Shown here: one piece after another, positions 44,381 to 55,153 of the stretch | Position numbering within the stretch: the stretch's first letter is position 1 | Layout of the letters: each line of letters starts with the position of its first letter | Assembly (NCBI GenBank): GCA_947561585.1 | Contig: CANNZV010000914.1 | Coordinates: 609,703 to 673,702, forward strand | DNA length: 64,000 nt | Source: Caprella mutica | Lineage: Eukaryota; Arthropoda; Malacostraca; Amphipoda; Caprellidae | Direction: 5' to 3' | The notes under the pieces: generated by a model | What the model saw: only the letters and a program-made list of their open reading frames with translations | Told to the model about the DNA's origin: nothing | Databases searched by the model: none | Made by a program: the position numbers and the translations under genes

Positions 44381-46338
44381 ACTGGCTATCACAAGCAGTA
44401 CTTCATTGTACTGGCTATCACTCACAAGCAGTACTTCATTGCACTGGCTATCACAAGCAGTACTTCATTGTACTGGCTATCACAAGCAGTACTTCATTGT
44501 ACTGGCTATCACAAGTAGTACTTCATTGTACTGGCTATCACAAGCAGTACTTCATTGTACTGGCTATCACTCACAAGCAGTACTTCATTGTACTGGCTAT
44601 CACAAGCAGTACTTCATTGTACTGGCTATCACTCACAAGCAGTACTTCATTGTACTGGCTATCACAAGCAGTACTTCATTGTACTGGCTATCACAAGCAG
44701 TACTTCATTGTACTGGCTATCACAAGCAGTACTTCATTGTACTGGCTATCACAAGCAGTACTTTCCTGTACTGGCTATCACAAGCAGTACTTCACTGTAC
44801 TGGCTATCACAAGCAGTACTTCACTGTACTGGCTATCACAAGCAGTACTTCATTGTACTGGCTATCACAAGCAGTACTTCATTGTACTGGCTATCACAAG
44901 CAGTACTTTCCTGTACTGGCTATCACAAGCAGTACTTCACTGTACTGGCTATCACAAGCAGTACTTCACTGTACTGGCTATCACAAGCAGTACTTCATTG
45001 TACTGGCTATCACAAGCAGTACTTCATTGTACTGGCTATCACAAGCAGTACTTCACTGTACTGGCTATCACAAGCAGTACTTCATTGTACTGGCTATCAC
45101 AAGCAGTACTTCACTGTACTGGCTATCACAAGCAATACTTCATTGTACTGGCTATCACAAGCAGTACTTCATTGTACTGGCTATCACAAGCAGTACTTCA
45201 TTGTACTGGCTATCACAAGCAGTACTTTCCTGTACTGGCTATCACAAGCAGTACTTCACTGTACTGGCTATCACAAGCAGTACTTCACTGTACTGGCTAT
45301 CACAAGCAGTACTTCATTGTACTGGCTATCACAAGCAGTACTTCATTGTACTGGCTATCACAAGCAGTACTTTCCTGTACTGGCTATCACAAGCAGTACT
45401 TCACTGTACTGGCTATCACAAGCAGTACTTCACTGTACTGGCTATCACAAGCAGTACTTCATTGTACTGGCTATCACAAGCAGTACTTCATTGTACTGGC
45501 TATCACAAGCAGTACTTCACTGTACTGGCTATCACAAGCAGTACTTCATTGTACTGGCTATCACAAGCAGTACTTCACTGTACTGGCTATCACAAGCAGT
45601 ACTTCACTGTACTGGCTATCACAAGCAATACTTCATTGTACTGGCTATCACAAGCAGTACTTCACTGTACTGGCTATCACAAGCAGTACTTCACTGTACT
45701 GGCTATCACAAGCAATACTTCATTGTACTGGCTATCACAAGCAGTACTTCATTGTACTGGCTATCACAAGCAGTACTTCATTGTACTGGCTATCACAAGC
45801 AGTACTTTCCTGTACTGGCTATCACAAGCAGTACTTCACTGTACTGGCTATCACAAGCAGTACTTCACTGTACTGGCTATCACAAGCAGTACTTCATTGT
45901 ACTGGCTATCACAAGCAGTACTTCATTGTACTGGCTATCACAAGCAGTACTTTCCTGTACTGGCTATCACAAGCAGTACTTCACTGTACTGGCTATCACA
46001 AGCAGTACTTCACTGTACTGGCTATCACAAGCAGTACTTCATTGTACTGGCTATCACAAGCAGTACTTCATTGTACTGGCTATCACAAGCAGTACTTCAC
46101 TGTACTGGCTATCACAAGCAGTACTTCACTGTACTGGCTATCACAAGCAGTACTTCACTGTACTGGCTATCACAAGCAGTACTTCACTGTACTGGCTATC
46201 ACAAGCAGTACTTCACTGTACTGGCTATCACAAGCAGTACTTCACTGTACTGGCTATCACAAGCAGTACTTCACTGTACTGGCTATCACATGCAGTACTT
46301 CATTGTACTGGCTATCACATGCAGTACTTCACTGTACA
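44381..46338. repeat. 29-bp tandem array, about 67 copies
   Basis: The unit CTGGCTATCACAAGCAGTAC plus TTCATTGTA repeats with few variants (TTCACTGTA, TTTCCTGTA, AGCAATAC). Three early units carry a 4-bp insertion (CACTCACAAG). CTTTCCTGTA lies at 44761, 44906, 45225, 45370, 45805 and 45950: pairs 145 bp (5 units) apart, and 45225 to 45805 and 45370 to 45950 both 580 bp (20 units). Since 29 is not divisible by 3 and no frame has a stop, three 600-plus-residue frames run through it. They are shadows. Confidence 0.96.
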
Positions 46339-46844
46339 GCTCTTATTTACTGCCTACTTGCCAACAAGTTAAAGTAATTGAATGTTTGTTTTACGGGGTA
46401 GTAGAGCCTTAATCTTTTGTGAGTTTCTTTGAAGAAAACTTTCGATTGTCGATTTGCTAACTTCAATTGATATGAAATGTAATCCTTGAAATTAGAAGAG
46501 CAATTGAAATATTAAATTATGAACATTTTAGAATAATCCATTTTAGAGAAAACCAGTGAATTTTATTTTAGCAACTTTTCTTAATTTTGATATATTAAAA
46601 TCGCAATCATGTAAACTGAGATATAATACATTCTTCAGCTAAACCAATTGAATACAGCGTAGAACTAGATGCTTCTTTACGTAAATAAATATTCAAAATA
46701 GTATTTTGGTCTCTAAATCGATCCTCAAACATTGAATGTTCATTCAAAAACAGTAATTTTCATCTGCTTTTAAGAAAAATTCGATATCCACATTAAAAGA
46801 TACAAGATGTTTTTCTTTTACTTTCTAAAATCCTTCCATTTCAG
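46339..46844. other. AT-rich sequence ending in an acceptor-like tract
   Basis: No coding frame. It ends TCCTTCCATTTCAG at 46844, a good 3' splice-site match. Confidence 0.5.
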
Positions 46845-46909
46845 ATCACCATTCTATACAGCACTCACCAAAGGATGAACCCTGCAATCCAGTGAGGAAG
46901 ACACTATAA
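46845..46909 (+). CDS. Candidate terminal coding exon
   Basis: After the acceptor at 46831-46844, two leading bases complete a codon and the frame reads HHSIQHSPKDEPCNPVRKTL, then TAA at 46907-46909. AATAAA signals follow at 46965 and 47058, and the next 250 bp are GC-richer than average, as a 3' UTR might be. The other two frames are open for 10 to 16 codons, so the frame is uncertain. A direct join to the 35-nt exon at 3635 would use a different frame and stop after about 10 residues. No homolog is recognised. Confidence 0.28.
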
Positions 46910-47150
46910 CCCAATAAGTCGTGTGTGTATAATGATGTAAAGCTTCACAAGATGAGTCGTGGTCAATAAAGTGAAATATAAAGGCCCTCTGCCTAATTTA
47001 CAGCAGTAGTCGCCGTCGTTAAGTTCGTAAGTCTACATTGCACTAAAAACAACACCAAATAAAGCGTTTATGTCGCTTCCAGACGAGCAAAGTGAACTGC
47101 TTTATGGCTCGAGATGTGGTGAGTCTTCTGCACTTTTCCTACACTTGCAA
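46910..47150 (+). other. Possible 3' UTR or conserved non-coding block
   Basis: AATAAA occurs at 46965-46970 and 47058-47063. The sequence has balanced composition and includes TAATTTACAGCAGTAGTCGC and GCGTTTATGTCGC (Cdx-like TTTATG). It could be the untranslated end of the candidate exon upstream or an independent regulatory element. Confidence 0.25.
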
Positions 47151-49289
47151 AAACTGAGATATTAAAGGCCAGCCTAAAATATAATACTTGGGTGGTATTA
47201 CAGTTCCATTTTAACTGTATAGGTTTTAAATAGTATAGTTTTCTGAGAGAAGGGGATATTTTACAGTCTTCATCTAAAATGAATTAGATTTCTCATAATA
47301 TTATGCGACTCTCAACAAAATTTAATGGAAAATGATAGACAATGCAAAGAGACAGCGCCATCACCTGGACAGTCATTTATAGTGATTTAATTTATAGGAA
47401 TTATTTTTAAAATGGATGAAATGGTATTAATTTCAATCAATAATATTAATGAAAAGGTTCAAACCTACCTTTTTATTATCATTCACATTTCAAATACTAA
47501 TGCGAATGTTTTAGCTCTTACAAATACCTTCCCATTCCAACTCTTTTAGAGTTCCTAAAAGGAATTTGATCCAACTCATTCCCAGGACAAAAGTTATGAT
47601 AATCTTGAGAGTCTGACAAAGGAATCCGATTCCAAAAGACAAGCATAAGAACGATAAAACTCAAGGATCTAAAACAGGTATTTTGTCTTCGTCTCTTCCT
47701 AACTTCTGTATCAGGAGCGATGAAGACTAAGTTTCGGACTCACCAGGACATTTCTTTTATGTGAACATGATAGCGCATGGCTCAAATATGAGGGAACGAT
47801 ATGTGGGATCAACTAGAATTCATAAATTTATTAGTGTATAGAAGAAGAATTGAAGAATAGGAATTGGACACATGTATTATATAAGCCAAAAGTATATGAA
47901 TCCTAATATAAATGGTCAAATCTTGAATCGCACGTGATAACATTAGAATACTGAATATAGCAATTCCTCGATTTAAAAACTAAACAGCATCTCCCTGTAC
48001 TTCCTTAGTCTCTGTAATGGAAAAATATTAAATATCTAAACACTCTTCAAATCTATGAATAAGTTTAGACAATAATTAATGACCTTACCAGATGATTTTA
48101 TTCAAAATGAGTCGAGCTAAAGTTACCTATAAGTTCAAGGTATTTAATAGTCACTTTTATTGAAGAGAGTGAGTATTACATACTCCAGTTTTTGGCTGTG
48201 ATGACGTAATTACGGCAGACAAAGGGTTAACATATCTCCATATGAGACTGTTTTGAAAGCTTTTCTATACAGTAGCTGCAAGTAGCATTGAAGCGTTAAC
48301 CGGCTAACTGATAACCAAATATTTAACCCAATAAGCGATGGTTTCTATTATTTACACAGCATCAAATGATCATAATTCGCAAACCAACTCGAATTTTCCA
48401 ACAGGAATTATTTCAAACGGTGCCAAATTCTTTGATTCATGAAAGGATATTCAACTTACTTAGTTTTTGTGATAGTTATTTACAAGAGAAGTGCCTATAT
48501 ACTATATCGCATTGTAGCCATAGGAAATAGCAGGGTAAGGCTATAACTCAATGAAAGTGATAAGCTATCTGTTTGCTCATCAACAGTTCAAATTATCTGA
48601 TAAGAGGCTCTATAAACTCATCAATGTACAATGAAGGGGCAATTCAACTGATTAAATGTGGGAAGAAACTATCGACTGTATGATGAAATTAAATGTGATA
48701 ACACCAATCTGGATAGGAACGTACATATGCGCATCAGGCAAATGAATGTATAACGAATACACTGTGTATAGTGCCTTAATGTGTTTCTGCAACAGTATTT
48801 AGAAAATAACGACTAGAATTAAATTAGAAGAGGTAAATGATGAGAATTTTTATTGAAGCAGTTTGAAAAATAATTTATAATGCATTATGTTATTTCGATT
48901 TGAATATTTTTTAAACAGATTAGACTAACGAGGATTATTTTGAAGAATTTATACAATAATAATGGAGTAGTATATGGAAATATTGAAATTAAACAATAAA
49001 ATAAAAATTTGGAATAATCAAATTTAAGTTATTATAATATATTATTTGACTAATATTTTTGATCACTTGTTAAGTCATCAGAAAATCTAATTCGTCACTT
49101 CCACATAGATTTATCAATTAAAAGTATTAGTTCTATATATGTATCATAATTACTATTACTTATATATATATTTAGAATTTTTTTCTATAATAATTATTAT
49201 TTGTTATGTCATTTCTTCAATTAAATTATCTAAAATTGCCTTTAAATTACCAATAAAATTAGTTAGTAAGCGAAGATGTTCTGACATTT
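47151..49289. other. No gene seen
   Basis: Mostly unique AT-rich sequence with no arrays, terminal inverted repeats or coding frames recognised. The region 47700-48720 is a little less AT-rich. Confidence 0.5.
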
Positions 49290-49338
49290 CCCCCCACTAT
49301 CTCCCCCGTCCCCCACATACTCCCCCTCCTCTCCCCCA
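49290..49338 (-). repeat. C-run cluster (G-quadruplex-like on minus strand)
   Basis: Five runs of five or six C separated by four to nine bases. The overlapping plus-strand frame at 49139-49444 reads prolines across it and is unsupported. Confidence 0.75.
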
Positions 49339-49692
49339 CTGTTATCTGTTGCTATCGCCATCTGTTGTACAGTACTTTACAGACCAACACTCCATTGTCA
49401 CTGATAGTACCTTGGAAAAGCACTACATACATCTTTACATTTAAACAGAAAATTTCCAATAAATGTTAATTATATATAAATATAATAATCTATTTTGTTC
49501 TTTTAAATATATAGAGCGATGCATGGAGAATAAATTAGGTAATTTATATTGCTCTTTCTTAACATTTGGTCGTTCAATTAATTTGTCTGTAGTATCTAAA
49601 CCATCCATCCTCTTTTAATTTGTAGCACCAATTAATTTTCCTACAGTTAAGAAACTCCAAACACGAAGTACCGTCACACAGAAAAGTACATG
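49339..49692. other. No gene seen
   Basis: AT-rich spacer before the family A element. Confidence 0.5.
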
Positions 49693-49895
49693 GGGTGAAT
49701 TACGAATTATCGGTCAGTTTCACATCTTCCGTCGTATAAGAAAAAACGATATTTTGATTGTTATTTCAGTTGGTATCCATGATACCTGCAGGTATCATGG
49801 ATACCAACTAAAATAAAAATAAAATAACAATCAAAATATCGTTTTTTCTTATATGACCGAAGATGTGAAACTGACCGATAATTCGTAATTTACCC
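49693..49895. mobile_element. Family A MITE, best full-length copy
   Basis: The ends GGGTGAATTACGAATTATCG and CGATAATTCGTAATTTACCC are inverted repeats. Next come GTCAGTTTCACATCTTCCGT, then AAGAAAAAACGATATTTTG, and a 42-bp perfect palindrome at 49768-49809 (AGTTGGTATCCATGATACC around CTGCAG). The 203 bp fold into one long hairpin. There is no transposase. TA flanks in the cleanest sister copy suggest a TA-inserting transposase such as Tc1/mariner, but the family is not identified. Confidence 0.9.
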
Positions 49896-50437
49896 TACCT
49901 CACAACTCAATACAAATGTATATAAAATGAGGCACCTTTACCCGTGATGGTACTTTAGAGTTTGTTCCGTTATTTCTTTAGTTGTTGTACTGTATAGAGG
50001 AGATGCAGGCAGCCCTTTAATTATATTTACCCTGTTTCGGAACATTGGAGCTAAATAATTAATCCCATTTGGAATTGGAATGTGTTTGTGGAAACTGAAA
50101 CATGGAAAAGAACAACAACTATATTTACGTACAAATTTGAATGGAAATCAATATTGTAGAGCATTTTCAAAATTCAAAGTGTTCAGAATTTTGCAGTCAA
50201 TCTTTAAATTGTTTTTCAATGGAAAAAAAATAACAGAAAAGGAAAAGTATGTTTGATAATGAATAGAAGGAGATGGATATTAGTTATGTTGAATAGGCGA
50301 TAAAGTAGGTTTATATTAAATACCGCATTTTAATGCTTAAAATAATTACAAAAGCTCTAAATTCATGAATGATAAAAAGTGCATCAATAGCCATAATTCA
50401 AGTGATCTTCTCTGCAAAGTCATAAAGTGCGGATAGC
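49896..50437. other. No gene seen
   Basis: Mixed-composition sequence, nothing recognised. Confidence 0.5.
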
Positions 50438-50470
50438 GGGGGGATCTGTCCCGATGGGCCGGGGCGGGGG
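50438..50470 (+). repeat. G-rich cluster, G-quadruplex-like
   Basis: GGGGGG, GGG, GGGG and GGGGG runs within 33 bp, with an internal hairpin option (ATCTGTCCCGAT). Confidence 0.6.
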
Positions 50471-50682
50471 TCATCTCTGCCCCAAATGAGCATCGTTCCA
50501 ATGCTGATGGTTCCATTATGCCTGTGAATGGCCAATAACACCTGTGTTAATATTCAACAGCATCGCCAGCCTCACTGCGCAGAATTGAAAGGGTAATACG
50601 TAACTAGAGTCATTTCTCCCTCTGTCTCTCACTCTCTGTCTCAGATGCAGGCACCACTTTTAAAAAGACTTAGAGTTATAGA
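50471..50682. other. No gene seen
   Basis: GC-richer spacer including a CTCTGTCTCTCACTCTCTG tract. Confidence 0.45.
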
Positions 50683-50857
50683 GGGTAAGTCACCAATTAT
50701 CGGTCGGTTTCACATCTTCGGTCATATAAGATAATAATTATCATTCATTTTTATTGGTATCCATGACAAATAAAAAGATAATTAAAAAATAATTATAAAA
50801 TATTTTTTTCTTATGAGACCGAACATGTGAAACTGACCGATAATTCGTAACTTACCC
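50683..50857. mobile_element. Family A MITE with half of the central palindrome
   Basis: GGGTAAGTCACCAATTATCG and GTTTCACATCTTCGGTCATA face ACATGTGAAACTGACCGATA and ATTCGTAACTTACCC. Only the left half of the central palindrome remains (ATTGGTATCCATGAC), so the core was deleted on one side. Confidence 0.88.
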
Positions 50858-51059
50858 TAGGGCCTTGTTCCGTTAATGTTGTTTGCGAGTTTATTTCAAA
50901 GCCTGCCCATTAACAACACCTTCGAAATTAAATAATTAATTCTAAATCTCATTTATCGCATTTAGGTTTAACCTGGCATTGTTTTCGTCAACAGCGTCTC
51001 ATAAGCAAGGTGGCCCTCCTCCGCTACAATATCTCCCACTTTAGACAATAACTTGAGAA

Positions 51060-51108
<49 letters not shown>

Positions 51109-51358
51109 AGTAACCACAACTAACTACACAAAAAAACTAATAAAAATCAAGTGAGGGAATACAATAATAATATAAGAAGGAGTCGTTCTCTCGAGGATCT
51201 TTAATGAAAAAAAGTTGGGATTTACTCCAAAAAGATATAAGATGACAATTCAGCTCAGAAATTAGAGGAAAAAGTTGGCGACTTCAGAGAAAGAAGATCA
51301 AACACAGAGTTATTGGAGCGAAATTATCCACTGGAATATTAGGATTCGATGAAACTAT
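50858..51358. other. (TC)n microsatellite at 51062-51103; otherwise nothing seen
   Basis: About 20 TC units end in TGTCTC. The flanks have no repeat or coding frame recognised. Confidence 0.6.
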
Positions 51359-51652
51359 CTGGAGTGGAGTGGTGAGTGGTGAGTGACGTGGTGAGTGAAG
51401 TGGTGAGTGAAGTGGTGAGTGGTGAGTGAAGTAGTGAGAGTGGTGAGTGAAGTGGTGAATGGTTAGTGAAGAGGTGAGTAGTGAGTGAAGTGGTGAGTAG
51501 TGAGTGAAGTGGTGAGTGAAGTGATGAGTGGTGAGTGAAGTGGTGAGTGAATTGCAGAGAGTGGGGGAGTGGTGAGTGAAGTGGAGAGTGTTGTGGTGAG
51601 TGGTGGGGGGGGGGGGGGAGTGTAGCGAATGGTGAGTGGGGAGAGTGGAGAC
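51359..51652. repeat. Purine-rich array (GTGGTGAGTGAA), with a G13-like run
   Basis: Degenerate units of GTGGTGAGTGAA of 12 to 17 bp, then a long G run near 51605-51617. Minus-strand frames (His/Ser/Leu/Thr-rich) are shadows of the array. The GTGGTGA kernel is shared with the arrays at 21690 and 60902. Confidence 0.85.
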
Positions 51653-52839
51653 ATTTCAAGTTAAATTGTTTAAATTCAATAAAAGATGAAAAACATTATT
51701 GTACTCACCTAAATGTAAATTGAAAATGTGATAATAAAATCAATTAGACTAGGTAATGTTTTATTAACTGAATAAAATAAAATCAATGAGTTATCAATAT
51801 AATTTATCTGATATATTTCAACTGTTATAAAAATAGTACATAGACTGCTTGAAAATTATAATAAAAATTATAAAACATCCATTAGAATTGGGAATAAAAT
51901 TTCACCACTTGCTATCTGTTTGTCGCATCTTTTGAAATAGAAAGTGGTGCTTTGTTCCAATAGAAGAAGACAAAGAACTTATTGGATGATCAAAGCAAAG
52001 TAAATCCCGCAGGAGTTGCGTCAAGAAAAGACCAAAGCACTTTGATGAAGATGATTAAAAACTTTCTACCACTTCAAAAAGTTTTGAGCAATTAATAATA
52101 CCTAGAGAATCGACATATCGCCTCCTGTCTTCATTTCTACACAACTATTGTTGTCAACCAAAGTTATTTAATCAAAAATTTAGGAATCTACTAATTTCAT
52201 AAGGGACAATGTGGATTTGGGGGAAGGGTGGGCCATTATTTCCACGTGGATTGGGGATAGAGTAGGGTTCAATGGAGAAATATTGTCAAAGTTGATAATA
52301 TTTTGAAGTATTGTAGCTATTTATTACAAAGCAGGTTTCATTTAAGCATCCAAAAAGAAATTTATGTTGAGAAAGTGGAGGATTAAATTAGGTTTTCTTT
52401 TTAACTTCTATAACTTTCTGTAAAAAGTTTCTCTCTGTGATAAGAGGATTTATGATTAACAGGATTATCGCAAGGAATTGATTCCAACAGGAGTGCCATA
52501 AGGAATTGATTCCAACTAGAGAATATCGTAATAAATGTGTTATCCGAATCGTCAAGCTGTCGAATTATCAAATCCCCAAAGTTTTGCTTGTGTAAATTTA
52601 ACGGACACTAATCTACCACTTTATTGAAGGAATGAATTATTGACTTAGAAATAGAGAACAGTATTCCTGATTCTGATGAATTAACATCGATAAAAGGAGA
52701 GTTCTGTTACAACCTAACACTATTGCGAGTCTTTGCATATGGATGGGCAGGTCTTACATATCTAGACCTGTGTTCAAATAATCTAATAATAATAAGTCAA
52801 TCGACAAAAGTTAGCAGAGTTGTTTTGTGCTGCTGAATA
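51653..52839. other. No gene seen
   Basis: AAGGAATTGATTCCAAC occurs twice near 52472 and 52500, a small direct repeat with a palindromic GGAATTGATTCC. The rest is unremarkable. Confidence 0.5.
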
Positions 52840-53010
52840 TTTAATGGCGTCTGCACATGGAGAATTGATGAATTCAGAGAGAAGATATCTTCATTTCGCA
52901 TCTTATTCCAGAGAATTAAACATAAGGAGACTTAAAAGTCGATTGTGAAGTGCCGCTCTGGCAACTTAGACAGCGGGTTAGGACGCTGCAACTGACAGAT
53001 GTGAGAGAGA
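52840..53010. other. Higher-GC block, possible conserved non-coding element
   Basis: It includes TTTAATGGCGTCTGCACATG and AGTGCCGCTCTGGCAAC. The 63-codon frame at 52950-53141 has no support. A regulatory role is guessed from composition only. Confidence 0.2.
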
Positions 53011-53829
53011 ATGTTGTACTTAGAAGTGATAGATATATTCAACTTCTTTATATTTCTGGGGTAAGTAGTTACCTAACTGATCACCAAAATGACAGTTTTC
53101 TTAATTTTCTATTAATTTTCGTGTACTCAGACCAATTTTAGAATAACTACAAACATAACAAGTAGAAAACTTTCTTTTTTTGGAGAAGTAAAATTAATGA
53201 ACTGTAATAAAATCAATTTAGATACTCTACATTAATTATGTGTATTATGTTTCTGTAATGTCCAAACAGAAATATTTTACCTGTCAGTTGACTCGGTTTG
53301 TCCCCTTCAATAAAAATGAGCCATTGGCCATTTAATGAATAGTGAATGGTGACATTTTGTTAGTGTTGCAGAAGCGTTAAATGTCACAGAGTGAGTTAGA
53401 TTGAATTTCTTATTAAACCGAATGCTATTCAAATCCACTTAGTTATGTTCAATAAATAATTATTATAGTTGCATCAATACCATAACGTTCAGTCTATAAT
53501 ATTTTAATAATTGAAATTAATTTTTGAATAGCCATAGCATAAAATCATGAGAAAAAAAGTTTGAAAATAATTGTAACGATGATGAATTTTATGAAGTTTT
53601 TACATTCAAGATTTTTCTATAAGCGTGGTGATAATTTGTACTGATTTTTGTCATTTCAGTAATCAAGGGAAAACACGATAAAGGATCTATCTAACATTTG
53701 TAAGATAAAGGCTCTATGGTTCAATAGACCATTGCAGAGAATTGGATATTGAGTAAGCAAAATTTGTGGATAGTGAAGAGTATCTTCTTTACCTTCAATT
53801 CAATTTTAACATTGGGAAGAACATAGCTA
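53011..53829. other. AT-rich sequence, no gene seen
   Basis: Nothing recognised. Confidence 0.5.
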
Positions 53830-53915
53830 GTATCCCAGAGAGAAAGTAATAGTGCGGCAATTGAACAATAATAAGATTGCCACCTTAATCTTCTTTGGCC
53901 CCACTAACACTCCTA
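53830..53915. mobile_element. Family B foldback element, diverged
   Basis: TATCCCAGAGAGAAAGTAAT on the left. TTAATCTTCTTTGGCCCCAC on the right. The left GTGCGGC has diverged from GTGGGGC. Confidence 0.6.
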
Positions 53916-54120
53916 ACAAATCACTATTTAAAAAAAAACAGAATATATCTAACAGCAAGTCTAGATATATCTTATAGCGAGTCTATATATGTATCTAACA
54001 TAAAGTTTACATACATGTATATCTAATATACATTCATATATAAGTTCTACACGTGCCTGTTCACATTTAGCATGTAAATAATAGGTATTTATACATTAGT
54101 AACAAATAGCATTATAAAGA

Positions 54121-54335
54121 TGAAAGAGCAGAGCCTCTGATTAAAGCCTATAAAAGGTATGGGGCAGCTTTTCCATCGTCCAATTTATACATTGGCCTGC
54201 CTTAGAAATGTGCGCTATTGCAGCCACTACAAAGGAACACACTCCAATATTTATTCCACTTCCTAATATTGAAAATGGTAGTTTCCTTTTGAAGAGATCA
54301 CGACACAGTAATGGACTACAATTTGCCATTACTCG
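54121..54335. other. Balanced-composition block, possible conserved non-coding element
   Basis: A 62-codon minus-strand frame (54141-54329) includes a hydrophobic stretch (GVCSFVVAAIAHIS) but has no start context, splice sites or recognised domain. I favour non-coding. Confidence 0.25.
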
Positions 54336-54347
54336 ACAAATAGGTTG

Positions 54348-54440
54348 TACCCAGGTAGAAACTTATGGTGGGGTCCTTTCTTAGCATTAAGAGAGGACCC
54401 CTCTTGATCTCCTATAGCCCCACCATAACTTATTATCAGA
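54348..54440. mobile_element. Family B foldback element
   Basis: TACCCAGGTAGAAACTTATG and GTGGGGTCC face AGCCCCACCATAACTTATTA. The inner GAGAGGACCCCTCTTGATCT is palindromic. Confidence 0.75.
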
Positions 54441-55153
54441 GTTCAGAAATGTTCAGGATGTTACACGAAAATTATATACGAATGGAAAATGAAAACAAAT
54501 TTTAATAATCATACCTTTAATAATTGCAATAATTTACAGACACTAATTCTCCTTTCCGAATAGAAATGTGTAAGCAATTATTCGTTATATAAATGTGAAA
54601 CACTCACAATTATAATTATTTCAAGTTACTTCAAACACTTTAAACATAAAAAGCGTTCACACCTTTTTCTACTCCTTAGTTATTTTGGATGCAAGAAGGT
54701 GCGCATTTGGTTTTCTTTTCACGGTGATATTGAAAGTAAGTAGGTTGGGACGAAGCCAATTGGGTTGTAACTGCGCGTTGAAGCGAAAATAATGAGACCT
54801 TTTGAGGAGCACCAATTGCTTCGTTTATGCATTCAACAATACAAGGGGCTTTTGCTGCAGCTTCCATTGATAATATCGGGGAATGTTCTGGCGATGTGGC
54901 TATACTATTTCATATATTTTAAGGAATTACCTTAGTTTTTTAAATTTAGTGAAATATTGACAACTAGTACTCTGTATACTGTTTTAGCAATGTGTATAAT
55001 TCTGTGGAATATTCGGAAATGTGGTCTAATTATTTTCATTATTTTCACCTAAAAACAATTACAAAAAATGACTTTCATTTCATTTTGTATTCAAATATAA
55101 TGAAATAAGAAATTATGAAACTGTAATTATTGAAATTAACATCATTCACTATT
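54441..55153. other. AT-rich flanks around a balanced block at 54656-54895
   Basis: The block contains TTGAGGAGCACCAATTGCTT and CGTTTATGCATTC (Hox/Cdx-like TTTATG). A 63-codon minus-strand frame (54676-54867) has no support. It could be a regulatory element. The rest is AT-rich with nothing seen. Confidence 0.3.

Noticed and set aside
44406..46412. Three overlapping plus-strand frames of 605-668 residues
   Set aside because: The 29-bp unit has no stops, so all three frames are open at once. That is a property of the repeat, not of a protein.
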